Below, in pieces: positions 37,993 through 47,189 of a DNA stretch of 64,000 nt. Both the position numbers and the translations under genes were made by a program. The DNA comes from JAGGTJ01 sp964457545 (GTDB lineage Bacteria > Desulfobacterota > DSM-4660 > Desulfatiglandales > Desulfatiglandaceae): assembly GCA_964457545.1 (NCBI GenBank), contig CAYWEN010000013.1, forward strand, positions 1-64,000, written 5' to 3'. Under the pieces are notes generated by a model. The model worked only from the letters and a program-made list of their open reading frames with translations. It did no database searches and had not been told where the DNA came from. Position 1 is the first letter of the stretch. Each line of letters begins with the position of its first letter.

Positions 37993-39249
37993 ATGCATCA
38001 CTTCAAATACAATAAAAAAGAACTGTTTTGCGAAAGAACGCCTTTATCCCGTATTGCAAAAGAGGTGGGCACACCATTTTATGTCTATTCCCATGCTACC
38101 TTGCTGCACCATTTCAAGGCATTTGACGGGGCATTTGACAATCTGGAACATCTTACATGTTTTTCTGTAAAGTCCAATTCAAACCTCGCAATATTGAGAC
38201 TTTTTGCATCCAGAAACAGCGGCGTTGACATTGTTTCAGGAGGAGAGCTTTTCAGGGCAACAAAAGCAGGCATACCCCCTGGAAAAATAGTCTATTCAGG
38301 AGTGGGGAAAACCGTTCAGGACATCAAATATGCCCTTGACACAGGGATACTTATGTTCAATGTGGAGTCAACAGAAGAACTGAAAACCATAAACAGACTG
38401 GCCAGGGCCATGAACAAAAGGGCGCCAATAGCATTCCGTGTCAATCCGGATGTCGATCCAAAAACACATCCGTATATATCTACCGGCATGAAAGAAAACA
38501 AGTTTGGTATTGATATCCATGAGGCCTACCAGAAATATCTGTTTGCATCATCCCTTGATCACATTTCGGTCATTGGAGTTTCATGCCATATAGGTTCACA
38601 GCTTACTGATGTATCTCCATTGACAAACGCCATAAAAAAACTGATCCAGCTTATAAGGCGTTTAAAGAATAATGGTATAAACATAAAATACTTAGATATA
38701 GGAGGAGGTCTCGGGATAACATACCGGGACGAAAAACCGCCACACCCGGCACAGTACGCCAAGGCAATACAGGAAGAGCTGAAAGACATGCCTGCGACCC
38801 TCATCCTTGAACCTGGAAGGGTCATTGTAGGCAATGCAGGGGCATTGGTTACCCGGATCACCTATAAAAAAAGCAATGGGGATAAGACCTTTTATATAGT
38901 GGATGCAGGGATGAACGATCTTATGCGTCCCAGCCTGTACAATGCGTATCATGATATCTGGCCTGTCAGCCGAACAGACCGTGAACAGATAACAGTCGAT
39001 ATTGTTGGTCCTATATGTGAGTCAGGTGATTTTTTCGCAAAAAAAAGAAAAATTGCAGCCTGTGAACCAGGAGAGATGCTTGCAATAATGAGTGCCGGAG
39101 CATATGGTTTCACCATGGCATCAAATTACAATTCCAGACCCCGTCTGCCGGAAGTCATGGTAAAAGAGGACAGATTTTATCTTATAAGGGAAAGGGAAAC
39201 CTTTAATGACCTTGTAAGAGGAGAACATATTCCGGATTTTTTGAGGTAG
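37993..39249 (+). CDS. lysA: Diaminopimelate decarboxylase
   Basis: LysA makes lysine from meso-diaminopimelate. The 418-residue PLP enzyme has the alanine racemase-like barrel with the PLP Lys in CFSVKSNSN, HIGSQ, the phosphate-binding GGGLGI, and the C-terminal CESGDFF and GAYGFTM motifs. The ATG at 37993 opens the family start; codons before it lie within the lipoprotein gene. The ribosome site is weak, so translation may depend on coupling. Confidence 0.96.
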   Translation: MHHFKYNKKELFCERTPLSRIAKEVGTPFYVYSHATLLHHFKAFDGAFDNLEHLTCFSVKSNSNLAILRLFASRNSGVDIVSGGELFRATKAGIPPGKIVYSGVGKTVQDIKYALDTGILMFNVESTEELKTINRLARAMNKRAPIAFRVNPDVDPKTHPYISTGMKENKFGIDIHEAYQKYLFASSLDHISVIGVSCHIGSQLTDVSPLTNAIKKLIQLIRRLKNNGINIKYLDIGGGLGITYRDEKPPHPAQYAKAIQEELKDMPATLILEPGRVIVGNAGALVTRITYKKSNGDKTFYIVDAGMNDLMRPSLYNAYHDIWPVSRTDREQITVDIVGPICESGDFFAKKRKIAACEPGEMLAIMSAGAYGFTMASNYNSRPRLPEVMVKEDRFYLIRERETFNDLVRGEHIPDFLR

Positions 39250-39477
39250 GAAACACATGCATGCCTCTTGCATAATCCTGTGATTTCACTTGAATATCCT
39301 CTTATGTGGACCGGAAGTCATTGCCCATCCATAAACAGGCCGTGGGCGTTATCGATTTTCCAATCCATAAACGAGATTTTCCATACAAGATCAGGGAATC
39401 CGGCAGATTGATACCGGGATTGTGCAAAAAAACCATTTATGAATTGAAAACCAGGCGATAAGTATCTTGATAATATT

Positions 39478-40347
39478 ATGGAACCTGTTGTTTTTTGGAA
39501 AATGAACGGAAGCGGCAACGACTTCATACTGATCAACAACATGGATGCAAAGATCAGGTATGATGAAATGCCCGACCTTGTAAAAAAGATATGCAGACGA
39601 AGGGAATCTGTGGGAGCCGATGGTGCAATCTTCCTTGAAAAATCTGTACAGCTCGATTTTGCATGGCATTTTTTTAATGCAGACGGCACAGAGGTAGAGA
39701 TGTGCGGAAATGGCAGCAGATGCATTGCCCGTTTTGCCTACCTCCTTGGCATAGCCGGGAGGGAAATGAGATTTGAAACAATGGCAGGCCCTGTAAGTGC
39801 CTCTGTACATGGACGGAGGGTTAAGGTGCTTATGCCTCTTCCAAAAGATTTTTCAATGGATATTGAGATCACACACAGGGCATTATGGGAAGGAGTTGAT
39901 TTTATAAATACCGGGGTACCCCATGTAGTGGTTTATGTCAATGATCTCAACGCCTGTCCTGTTGTTGAACATGGCAGATCAATCAGGCATGATCCTTTTT
40001 TTGCCCCTTATGGAACCAATGTCAATTTCATGCGTGTGCTTGCGCCGGATCAAATAGAGGTAAGGACATACGAAAGAGGGGTTGAAGATGAAACGTTTGC
40101 CTGTGGAACAGGATCCATTGCGTGCGCCCTTGCTGCTTCAAAAAGAGGTCTTGTAAGATCACCTGTAAAGGTAATAACAAGAGGAGGAGACCAGCTTGTA
40201 ATATATTTTGCACCGGCAAGACGCAAACAGGATCAAACAGAAACAGGCCTTGCCATGTTTGAAGAGGTGTGGCTTGAAGGAAATACATCCATAGTTTACA
40301 AGGGACAGCTTAATGAAGAGGCGTTACTGACAGTCAGCAGGACATGA
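39478..40347 (+). CDS. dapF: Diaminopimelate epimerase
   Basis: DapF converts LL- to meso-diaminopimelate for cell wall and lysine. The 289-residue product has both catalytic cysteines, C76 in EMCGNGSRC and C209 in FACGTGS, and the N-terminal KMNGSGNDF motif. A 228-base gap without genes separates it from lysA, and no clear ribosome site precedes the ATG at 39478. The C-terminus is about 15 residues longer than usual. Confidence 0.96.
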   Translation: MEPVVFWKMNGSGNDFILINNMDAKIRYDEMPDLVKKICRRRESVGADGAIFLEKSVQLDFAWHFFNADGTEVEMCGNGSRCIARFAYLLGIAGREMRFETMAGPVSASVHGRRVKVLMPLPKDFSMDIEITHRALWEGVDFINTGVPHVVVYVNDLNACPVVEHGRSIRHDPFFAPYGTNVNFMRVLAPDQIEVRTYERGVEDETFACGTGSIACALAASKRGLVRSPVKVITRGGDQLVIYFAPARRKQDQTETGLAMFEEVWLEGNTSIVYKGQLNEEALLTVSRT

Positions 40348-40413
40348 TCATCTGTAAAAATCAGGAAAAAACTAATACTGTTGAATTACACATTGCTATA
40401 AGGAGATATTTTT

Positions 40414-41289
40414 ATGTTCAAAGGTTCAATTGTTGCAATAGTTACACCATTCAAAAATGGCAAGATAGACGAGGATGCCTTCAGGCAGCTTATAGAATTC
40501 CAGATTGAAAACGGAACAAGTGCTATTGTTCCATGCGGCACAACAGGTGAGTCGGCTACTCTTTCAATGGAGGAACATAACAGGGTTATAGATATATGCA
40601 TCAAGGCGGTAAACAGGAGGGTACCGGTTATTGCAGGTACAGGGGGAAACAGCACCAAAGAGGCAATAGAACTTACAGCTCACGCAAAAAGAGCAGGAGC
40701 AGATGCAACTCTCCAGGTTACCCCGTATTATAACAAACCTACACAGCAGGGTCTTTATGAACATTTCAGGGCAATAGCTAAGGCGGTTTCTCTTCCGCAG
40801 GTTCTGTACAATGTCCCTGGCAGGACCAGTGTAAACATGCTGCCCGAAACTGTTGCACGGCTCGCAGAACTAAAAGAGATTGTAGCCATTAAAGAGGCAT
40901 CAGGCGACCTCGCACAGATGGCGGAAATCATGAGACTTGCAGGCGACAACATTACCCTGCTCTCAGGCGATGACAACATTACCCTGCCTGTTCTTTCCAT
41001 AGGAGGCAAAGGGGTTATTTCAGTGGTGGCAAACATAGCGCCCAAAGAGACTGCTGAGATCGTAAGTGCTTGGGAAAACGGAGAAATAAACAAGGCACAG
41101 AGTTTGTTTGTAAACATGACGCTTCTCTGCCAGGCCATGTTTTACGAAACCAATCCCATACCGGTTAAAACAGCTCTTGCCATGATGGGAAAATGCACAG
41201 ATGAAATGAATCTTCCTCTGACATCCATGTCTGAAACAAACCTGAACAGACTTAAGGATGTATTGCGACAATACAGACTTATCAGTTAG
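40414..41289 (+). CDS. dapA: 4-hydroxy-tetrahydrodipicolinate synthase
   Basis: DapA condenses pyruvate with aspartate semialdehyde, the first dedicated step of diaminopimelate synthesis. The 291-residue barrel has CGTTGESATLS, the Tyr region YNVPGRTSVN, and the Schiff-base Lys in AIKEASGD. AAGGAGA sits seven bases before the ATG. dapB, its usual next step, does not follow within the window. Confidence 0.96.
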   Translation: MFKGSIVAIVTPFKNGKIDEDAFRQLIEFQIENGTSAIVPCGTTGESATLSMEEHNRVIDICIKAVNRRVPVIAGTGGNSTKEAIELTAHAKRAGADATLQVTPYYNKPTQQGLYEHFRAIAKAVSLPQVLYNVPGRTSVNMLPETVARLAELKEIVAIKEASGDLAQMAEIMRLAGDNITLLSGDDNITLPVLSIGGKGVISVVANIAPKETAEIVSAWENGEINKAQSLFVNMTLLCQAMFYETNPIPVKTALAMMGKCTDEMNLPLTSMSETNLNRLKDVLRQYRLIS

Positions 41290-41348
41290 AGGTTCCACAG
41301 TATTGTTTTTATCTCTGTGAGATTATAAATTTAAACAGGAGGAAAGCC

Positions 41349-42137
41349 ATGCAGAGCCACAAAATCGACTATGAACTGTTTGGTAACGATATGCAGATAG
41401 TTGAGGTGGAACTCGATCCCGGAGAGACAGTAATTGCCGAGGCTGGTGCAATGAACTACATGGAAGACGGAATAACCTTTGAAGCTCGTATGGGCGATGG
41501 CTCAAAGGCAAATGATGGTATTCTGGGAAAACTGATCAATGTAGGAAAAAGGGTTCTAACAGGAGAGTCCATTTTTATCACCCACTTTACCAATAACGGT
41601 TCAGGCAAGAAACGTGTGGCTTTTGCTGCCCCATATCCGGGTAAAATCATACCTGTCGACCTCTCCAGGGTAGGAGGAGAAATTCTATGTCAAAAGGATG
41701 CCTTTCTTGCGGCAGCACTTGGCACAGAGGTAGGAATCGCCTTTTCCAAACGCCTTGGAACCGGTTTTTTTGGAGGGGAGGGTTTTATTCTTGAACGTCT
41801 CAGGGGAGACGGCATGACATTTATACATGCTGGCGGCACTGTTGTGCAAAAACATCTTAAAGATGAAACACTCAGAATTGACACAGGTTGCATTGTAGCC
41901 TTTACCACTGGTATTGACTATAACATTGAACGTGCGGGCAGTCTTAAATCCATGTTCTTTGGAGGGGAAGGTCTTTTCCTGGCCACACTGAGAGGCACAG
42001 GCATGGTACTGTTGCAAAGCCTCCCCTTCTCACGAATGGCAGACCGTATCCTCGCCAATGCACCTTCAAACGGCGGCAAACGTACAGGAGAAGGATCAAT
42101 ATTGGGAAGCATTGGTGATCTTTTTGACGGAGACTAA
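41349..42137 (+). CDS. AIM24/TIGR00266 family protein
   Basis: The 262-residue product has the beta-rich TIGR00266 pattern of repeated Gly-rich strands: EAGAMNYMEDGITFEAR, FFGGEGFILERLRGDG and FFGGEGLFLATLRGTG. The paired FFGGEG motifs show an internal duplication. The yeast relative Aim24 is a mitochondrial membrane-organising protein; the bacterial role is unknown. AGGAGG lies seven bases before the ATG. It may close the lysine gene run. Confidence 0.9.
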   Translation: MQSHKIDYELFGNDMQIVEVELDPGETVIAEAGAMNYMEDGITFEARMGDGSKANDGILGKLINVGKRVLTGESIFITHFTNNGSGKKRVAFAAPYPGKIIPVDLSRVGGEILCQKDAFLAAALGTEVGIAFSKRLGTGFFGGEGFILERLRGDGMTFIHAGGTVVQKHLKDETLRIDTGCIVAFTTGIDYNIERAGSLKSMFFGGEGLFLATLRGTGMVLLQSLPFSRMADRILANAPSNGGKRTGEGSILGSIGDLFDGD

Positions 42138-42240
42138 AACAGAATCTGAATCGAACAGCAAGTTTTGAGGGTATAAAAGGGAGACAGAGGAATCAGACAG
42201 TCATACTTTCATACATTCTTGCAATAAATGAGGAGAAAAA

Positions 42241-42426
42241 ATGAACAGTTTCGATGAAATGGCAAAGAAACAATATAACGAGCTGATAAAACAAAAAAAA
42301 CAGATCGAAAACGAGTTAAAACCCTTAAAAAAATATCTGGAGGCAAAAGGATTGATAACCAGAAAGAAGCGTAAGCAAAGCATACAGGGCAATAAAGAAA
42401 CAGAAACAGACAAATCGAACCAGTAA
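42241..42426 (+). CDS. Small coiled-coil protein
   Basis: The 61-residue product is highly charged (Lys, Glu, Gln, Asn) and reads as one long helix with heptad spacing, followed by a basic KRK region. GAGGAG six bases before the ATG supports translation. It follows the AIM24 gene by about 100 bases. No family is recognised. Confidence 0.6.
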   Translation: MNSFDEMAKKQYNELIKQKKQIENELKPLKKYLEAKGLITRKKRKQSIQGNKETETDKSNQ

Positions 42427-42540
42427 AACAAGACGGATCCCTGCACATGATTGTTCAGGGAAAAGACATAACCTGAATGCAAGGGCAAGGGTACACAAAA
42501 CAAAATAATACCGATGAAGTGGTTTAACTGAAAGGGACAC

Positions 42541-42652
42541 TTGAAACAGCGCAGGTTTTCAACGGAATTAAAGGCAAAGGTAGATCTTGGAAGCCATAAA
42601 AGGGCAACCTGCTGCAAACGAGCTGGCCCAGGGCAACCAAAAGCGCGTATAA
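42541..42652 (+). pseudogene. IS3-family orfA fragment
   Basis: The frame opens KQRRFSTELKAKVDL, then after a shift continues LEAIKGQPAANELAQ, which is the helix-turn-helix start of IS3-family OrfA. It breaks off with TAA after about 37 codons. The sequence TGAAGTGG just upstream may belong to the IS end. It points away from the orfB fragment next to it. Confidence 0.75.
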
Positions 42653-42715
42653 AAGCCTAATTGAATGCCCTTTTCAATGGTGGCCAATTGTAATTGGCAG
42701 TAAAAAAAGGGATGT

Positions 42716-43012
42716 TTAAGGCGGACCCCAATGCCAAGACCATTTTTTAGTGCAGTTAAGGTGTATAAAAACGGTCATGTTGTGGCCCATGGTTATGCAG
42801 CCTTCCTTAATTCCAGGCTGCCCCGGTAGAACCTCTGCCGGAGTCCTTCCCCCGAAGGTTTGGCGGGGCCTTTTGTTGTTGTAAAACTCAAAATATTCTC
42901 TGAGGCCTTTGATAAGCTCTTGTATAGTTTCGTATTCCCTGATGTATATCTCTCCTCTCATACTTGACCGTCCGCCACAGCCTCTCTGCCATGATGTTAT
43001 TCATGTATACAG
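42716..43012 (-). pseudogene. IS3-family orfB 3' fragment
   Basis: The minus strand encodes NIMAERLWRTVKYE in one frame and IYIREYETIQELIKGL, then NNKRPRQTFGGRTPAEVLPGQP, in another. Together they form the C-terminal third of an IS3 integrase-core transposase, with the catalytic Glu in MAERLW. A two-base AG duplication near 42950-42957 breaks the frame. The fragment ends at 42716 with GPP, as IS3 elements do. The 5' part is missing. Confidence 0.85.
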
Positions 43013-43105
43013 AAGAACTGAAATTTAGATACAACAACAAAAATTGCAATATTGTTCGATAGGAAAGTAAATTATTCATGGGATTTGGTGCCAGATATCG
43101 AGTCA

Positions 43106-44458
43106 TTACCTGTTTTCATTTCCTTTGGGAGATATAACCTTCAATATCCCGACATGATTGGGATTAACAAAAATTTTCCTCATCTTATTATCTGTTAATG
43201 TTGGCGTTATACGAAACGAAACCCTTTTTGTATAATTCCACTTTAGCTCGCTTCCCCTGAGAAACAGATCCAAATAATAGAGCCCCAGACTATGGGGGTT
43301 GCCATATTTTTGCCTCATTATCCTGTCAAGCTTAGATGCAGAAATTTTTCCCATATAAAATCTTGTAGAAGGATTTACATGGACCGTTTCTTCAAAGAGC
43401 AAATCGGGCCTAAAAGGAACCGGATAAAAAGGTTTTTCCTCGGCCCAACCCCATCTGAACACTAACCGGGCATTTTTTAAAGATTCGGCAGATGGAAGAC
43501 AGACACTAATGGGAATGCTATCTCTGTCAGAAAAGACAGCATCATTTTTAGGACTTGCCAAATTCCACTCAGGCCTATACTTGGACTTTGATTTCACCTT
43601 AAAAGGGGAGCTGTTTACAACATGGCTGCTTGTTAGGCTTTTAAATATCTTGACCTTGGCCCAGTAAGTGCCCGGAGTCAACCCTTTAAATGAGCAAGAA
43701 GCTCCACCTCTCCCCTTCAATATTTTTGTTACCTTGTTTTTCATGGTCCCCACCCCTTTCTTTTCCAAATAAAACAGAACAGGCCAACCTTTGTGTGGAG
43801 GAGTAAAATCGACCGCAACGGTTTTAAGAATAACCGTCACATCCCCTGGAGCCATTGTAACCTTTTTAGACACCTCTACACTCATAGAGTTGGCAATGGC
43901 CTCCAGCTTCATGGCCACTATTGTTTTAAAAGGAATACTCTTCCTTAACTCTTGACATCCCTTTTTACTAATAAAATCCCACACAAACTTATCAGTATAA
44001 TATTTCCGCCCCCCTGATTCTCCCCAGGACACTAATCTGCAGCTTGGCACACCGTCCCCAAGTATGGGATCCTTATTGCAAGTATATTCCTTGAACCCTA
44101 ATCTTTTAAAATCTACCGTAAGCTTGTGTTTAAATGGGTCCCAGCAAATCTCACCATTGTCTGTGTAATGATTAATGGGCTCCCAAGTTAGATGGGGCTT
44201 TTTATATCTATGAAACTTGGCCGCTAACACATCCCAATCAAGCTGGACCCTGTAACAACGTTCATCTGCATTAAAACGGTGCCCACGGTAAGTAAAGGAT
44301 ATATTGTCCACAGCGAGATCGCTTCCCAAGGGAGGACTATCATTCAAACTTGGAAGTATCCCTGTTACACCCTCTCGAGAAAAAATAAAGATAACGGACA
44401 CGAAACACAGAAAGAACAAAATCCTCATTCTGACCTGCTGGTTTATAATTTTTTTCAT
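43106..44458 (-). CDS. Secreted protein of unknown function
   Basis: The 450-residue product starts with a cleavable-looking signal peptide (about residues 1-32, KK then a long hydrophobic run). The mature part has several Cys, many Trp and Tyr, and at least two beta-rich segments resembling Ig-like or fibronectin-type domains (for example KGLTPGTYWAKVKIF). The ATG at 44458 has AAAGGAG nine bases upstream. No family is recognised. IS3 fragments lie on one side and an IS1 remnant on the other, so the gene may have arrived by transfer, though it appears intact. Confidence 0.75.
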   Translation of the reverse strand: MKKIINQQVRMRILFFLCFVSVIFIFSREGVTGILPSLNDSPPLGSDLAVDNISFTYRGHRFNADERCYRVQLDWDVLAAKFHRYKKPHLTWEPINHYTDNGEICWDPFKHKLTVDFKRLGFKEYTCNKDPILGDGVPSCRLVSWGESGGRKYYTDKFVWDFISKKGCQELRKSIPFKTIVAMKLEAIANSMSVEVSKKVTMAPGDVTVILKTVAVDFTPPHKGWPVLFYLEKKGVGTMKNKVTKILKGRGGASCSFKGLTPGTYWAKVKIFKSLTSSHVVNSSPFKVKSKSKYRPEWNLASPKNDAVFSDRDSIPISVCLPSAESLKNARLVFRWGWAEEKPFYPVPFRPDLLFEETVHVNPSTRFYMGKISASKLDRIMRQKYGNPHSLGLYYLDLFLRGSELKWNYTKRVSFRITPTLTDNKMRKIFVNPNHVGILKVISPKGNENR

Positions 44459-44842
44459 GGCTGCTCTCCTTTCGGGACCTTGCACAACCAGTCAAAGAAT
44501 GTCACTGAAAAAAAGAACGAGCATGTCCCTGGAAATCGGAAGTCACTGAAAAGACAGACAAGTCTGGATATTGGAAAAACAATATAACACACTGAAAAAG
44601 CTTGCAAAAATGATAGAAAAATGATAGCCTTCTCCCGTCATTATACAAGGCCTGAAGGGAAAACCACAGGACACAAGAGATCTGGAGATGCATTCAACTT
44701 TGCTGACCTGACCATCAGAAGATGTCTGGAACACAACCACAGGTTGAAGATAATCAAGAAGATTAACAAGCCGGTCAATTGAAAGAACATATGCACTGCT
44801 ATTGGAGTATTACGAGGGTTGCCCCGTAAAAAAGGGGAGGAT
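44459..44842. other. Intergenic region between the secreted protein gene and the IS1 remnant
   Basis: A 53-codon plus-strand frame at 44621-44782 is basic (MIAFSRHYTRPEGK...) but has no ribosome site and no family I know. It could be another worn transposase piece. A CCCC/GGGG hairpin lies near 44822-44839. Nothing else is clear. Confidence 0.4.
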
Positions 44843-45620
44843 TTTAACTAAGTAATGATAACAACTTCATCATACTGCCATTTACATGAAATTTGGCAAA
44901 TAGAGCCATGGTTAAATCGACCATTTCTTTACTCTTCGATACAACTATGCTTTTGCGCCGGAATCGTGCAAACCAATATCGTTGCCTACTGTTATTACGC
45001 TCAAGAGCCACCGTTTCAGCCTTGCTTTGTAAATAACGACAGCCAGCAGGCATCTCTTTTGGATAAACCTTCCAGTGATCAACACAATAAATCTCAACAT
45101 TCCATCGGAGTAATCGTTTCATCAAGCGGCGGAATGTTCTTCCATCACGACCGCCACATTCCCGGTCAACGAGCTGACCGGTATCGCGACAATAAGCCTT
45201 CCAAATCCAGAGCTTGTTGGTTTTTTTTGAAGATAGTGCCACATTTCGTCTACTTCCATTACTACTGCACTACCAGGTTTAGGTTTCTCATAGTTTTCTC
45301 TATCAAAATTCCTCACCCATTTCAATACTGCGGGAGCAGAGAGACGTTAAACAATCTATCGATTGCATTCAGAGACAAACTATGCATGCAGAGAACTATA
45401 GCAAGCAATTTATCCTTCATGGGTTTCCCTCTGGGTGTGATGCGAGTAAACTGATGCCCGCATTCTTTGCATTCTTATCTTTGCCTGTTGCAAAGAAAAC
45501 CATTTTTGACAGTTTGTGGAGACTTGCATTTTGGGCAATTTGGATTCATAATTCACCTCCTGCAATAGTTTATCTAACAGGAGTATAACATATAATAAAA
45601 AATATCGATAGTTAGTTAAA
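44843..45620 (-). mobile_element. Decayed IS1-family insertion sequence
   Basis: The transposase remnant is bracketed by imperfect inverted sequences: TTTAACTAAGTAATGATA on the left and, read inverted, TTTAACTAACTATCGATA on the right. The element is about 780 bases, the usual size of IS1. No target duplication could be fixed by eye. Confidence 0.7.
44844..45549 (-). pseudogene. IS1-family transposase, inactivated
   Basis: The reading starts at ATG 45549 after AGGAGG with a zinc-finger N-terminus (CPKCKSPQTV...ECKECGHQF) and continues to a DDE domain: EVDEMW, CVDHW, and ALERNNSRQRYW holding D, D and E. Three lesions break it. A TAT-to-TAA nonsense change falls at about 45477. A two-base CT duplication lies at about 45340. 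A one-base deficit in an A8 run lies at 45221-45228. The last could also be a minus-one slippery site, as IS1 uses frameshifting, but the other two make the copy dead. Confidence 0.88.
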
Positions 45621-45760
45621 GCTCTCAAAAAGGCGTACCCGCCGGAAATCTGACCATGGAAAACATGAATCTGAAAAGCTGGTGACAAATTTTATCAAAA
45701 CTCGAGTTAGGGTGGAGCAGTTTGTGTTCCTTCCTGAAAATCCAACAGGGAGAAGATTCA

Positions 45761-47188
45761 ATGTATAAGGTGTTTATCAACATCGGTTTAATAAAAAAGG
45801 TGGTTGTTTTTACTGTTATATGCCTTGTTATGTTTTTTTTTACAGACATGGCCCAGGCACTTGACAGCGAAAACAGGGATCACAAGATCTTCACCATGAA
45901 TCAGCTCATTAATATGGCCATAGAAAAAAGTCCGGAGATCGGAGAAACCGAGATGAGCGTAGCATCTGCAAAAAGCGATCTTGCTCAGGCACAGGCCGCC
46001 CATCTGCCCCAGATCAAGATATTGGCCTTCGGCGGTCCCGTCCCGGACGCAGAAAAGCCAAAGGTGCGTGTGGACCCCAAAAGCGGCGTTGGCAGGATCC
46101 ATGATCCATCTCCTCATGCAGGCTTTTCAAACCTGGGCCTGTTCGGCCGTCTGGATTTTACAATTACCCAGCCCCTATACACCTTTGGAAAGATTTCAAA
46201 CCGCAAGAAAGCTGCACTTCTCGGAATGAAGGCAACAGAATTTGATATTGACAGGAAAAGGCTTGAAATTGCCCTAAGGGTAAAACAGCTTTATTTTGCC
46301 CTTGTCCTTGCAAGACAGGGAATTGATGCCGTAAAGGGTACGGAGAATTTTTTTGATGAGGCAGAACAGATGATAAAACGGCTCCTGAAGCACAACGCTG
46401 ACAATGCAAGTGAAAGCGATCTTTACCAGCTTAATGCATACAGGGCACAGACTGCAAGGGCAATGGCAGAGGCACAAAAAGGGGAAAAGCTTGCATACTT
46501 TGCATTAAAGGCATTGATCGGTTTCCCACAGGATCAGGACTTTGATGTTCTTGACAAAAGGCTTTCCATCAAATCACATCCCCTGAAAAGCCTCAATGAA
46601 TACATTCACAAGGCCTTTGAATTACGCCCGGATTACAGGGAAATCAAGGCAGCCGTTGAAGCAAAAAAATTTGAGGCCAAGGCAGCGGACAGTGACAGAT
46701 ACCCATCATTTTTTACTGCCCTTAAAGGATCATTTGCAGGGGCCCCCGGTAGGGACAAGTTTAACAATTCTTATATAACAGATGAATTTAATCATTCATA
46801 TGTCGGAGTTGTGGGAGGTATGAAATGGGATCTGGACTTTGGCATAAAAAAGGCACGATCGGACAAGGCATACTCGGAATACAGAAAACTGCTGTACACA
46901 AAATACAGGGCAGAAATGAATATCCCCATTCAGATAACCAAACTGTATGAGGAGATACTTGAATGGAAAAAAGCAGCAGAGTCTTATCACAAGGCCGTTA
47001 TTGCATCAAGAAAATGGGTTGTCTCTGCACTTTCCGATTTTGACATGGGGACAGGCACATCTGCCAACCTTCTTTATGCTATCGAGAAATATGGCGACAA
47101 CGAAGGAAATTACCTCGAAAGCCTGTTTAACTACCAGGTTACCCTGGCAAAATTTGACATGGCAATTGGCAGGGAGGACTGGAAATAA
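45761..47188 (+). CDS. TolC-like outer-membrane efflux protein
   Basis: The 475-residue product has a signal peptide (to about residue 35, ending AQA) and a TolC/OEP layout of two helical hairpin repeats: KSDLAQAQAAHLPQIK and GRLDFTITQPLYTFGK, then EAKKFEAKAADSDRYPSF. It should form a trimeric outer-membrane and periplasmic tunnel. GGGAG sits eight bases before the ATG. The MMPL/RND gene starts one base after the stop, so the two are surely co-transcribed. No periplasmic adaptor gene accompanies them. Confidence 0.9.
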   Translation: MYKVFINIGLIKKVVVFTVICLVMFFFTDMAQALDSENRDHKIFTMNQLINMAIEKSPEIGETEMSVASAKSDLAQAQAAHLPQIKILAFGGPVPDAEKPKVRVDPKSGVGRIHDPSPHAGFSNLGLFGRLDFTITQPLYTFGKISNRKKAALLGMKATEFDIDRKRLEIALRVKQLYFALVLARQGIDAVKGTENFFDEAEQMIKRLLKHNADNASESDLYQLNAYRAQTARAMAEAQKGEKLAYFALKALIGFPQDQDFDVLDKRLSIKSHPLKSLNEYIHKAFELRPDYREIKAAVEAKKFEAKAADSDRYPSFFTALKGSFAGAPGRDKFNNSYITDEFNHSYVGVVGGMKWDLDFGIKKARSDKAYSEYRKLLYTKYRAEMNIPIQITKLYEEILEWKKAAESYHKAVIASRKWVVSALSDFDMGTGTSANLLYAIEKYGDNEGNYLESLFNYQVTLAKFDMAIGREDWK

Positions 47189-47189
47189 G

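Noticed and set aside
39250..39477. Lysine riboswitch between lysA and dapF
   Set aside because: I looked for the long five-stem pattern and its conserved loops and found none.
44286..44320. Similarity of bases around 44290 to bases around 63230 (inside lon)
   Set aside because: Both encode VDNISF by chance in unrelated genes; the match is short and does not extend.
44621..44782. 53-codon plus-strand frame between the secreted protein and IS1
   Set aside because: No ribosome site and no recognisable transposase motif, so not called as a gene.
45221..45228. Programmed minus-one frameshift in the IS1 transposase
   Set aside because: The A8 run could slip as in IS1, but a nonsense codon and a two-base insertion upstream already kill the frame, so decay is the simpler reading.
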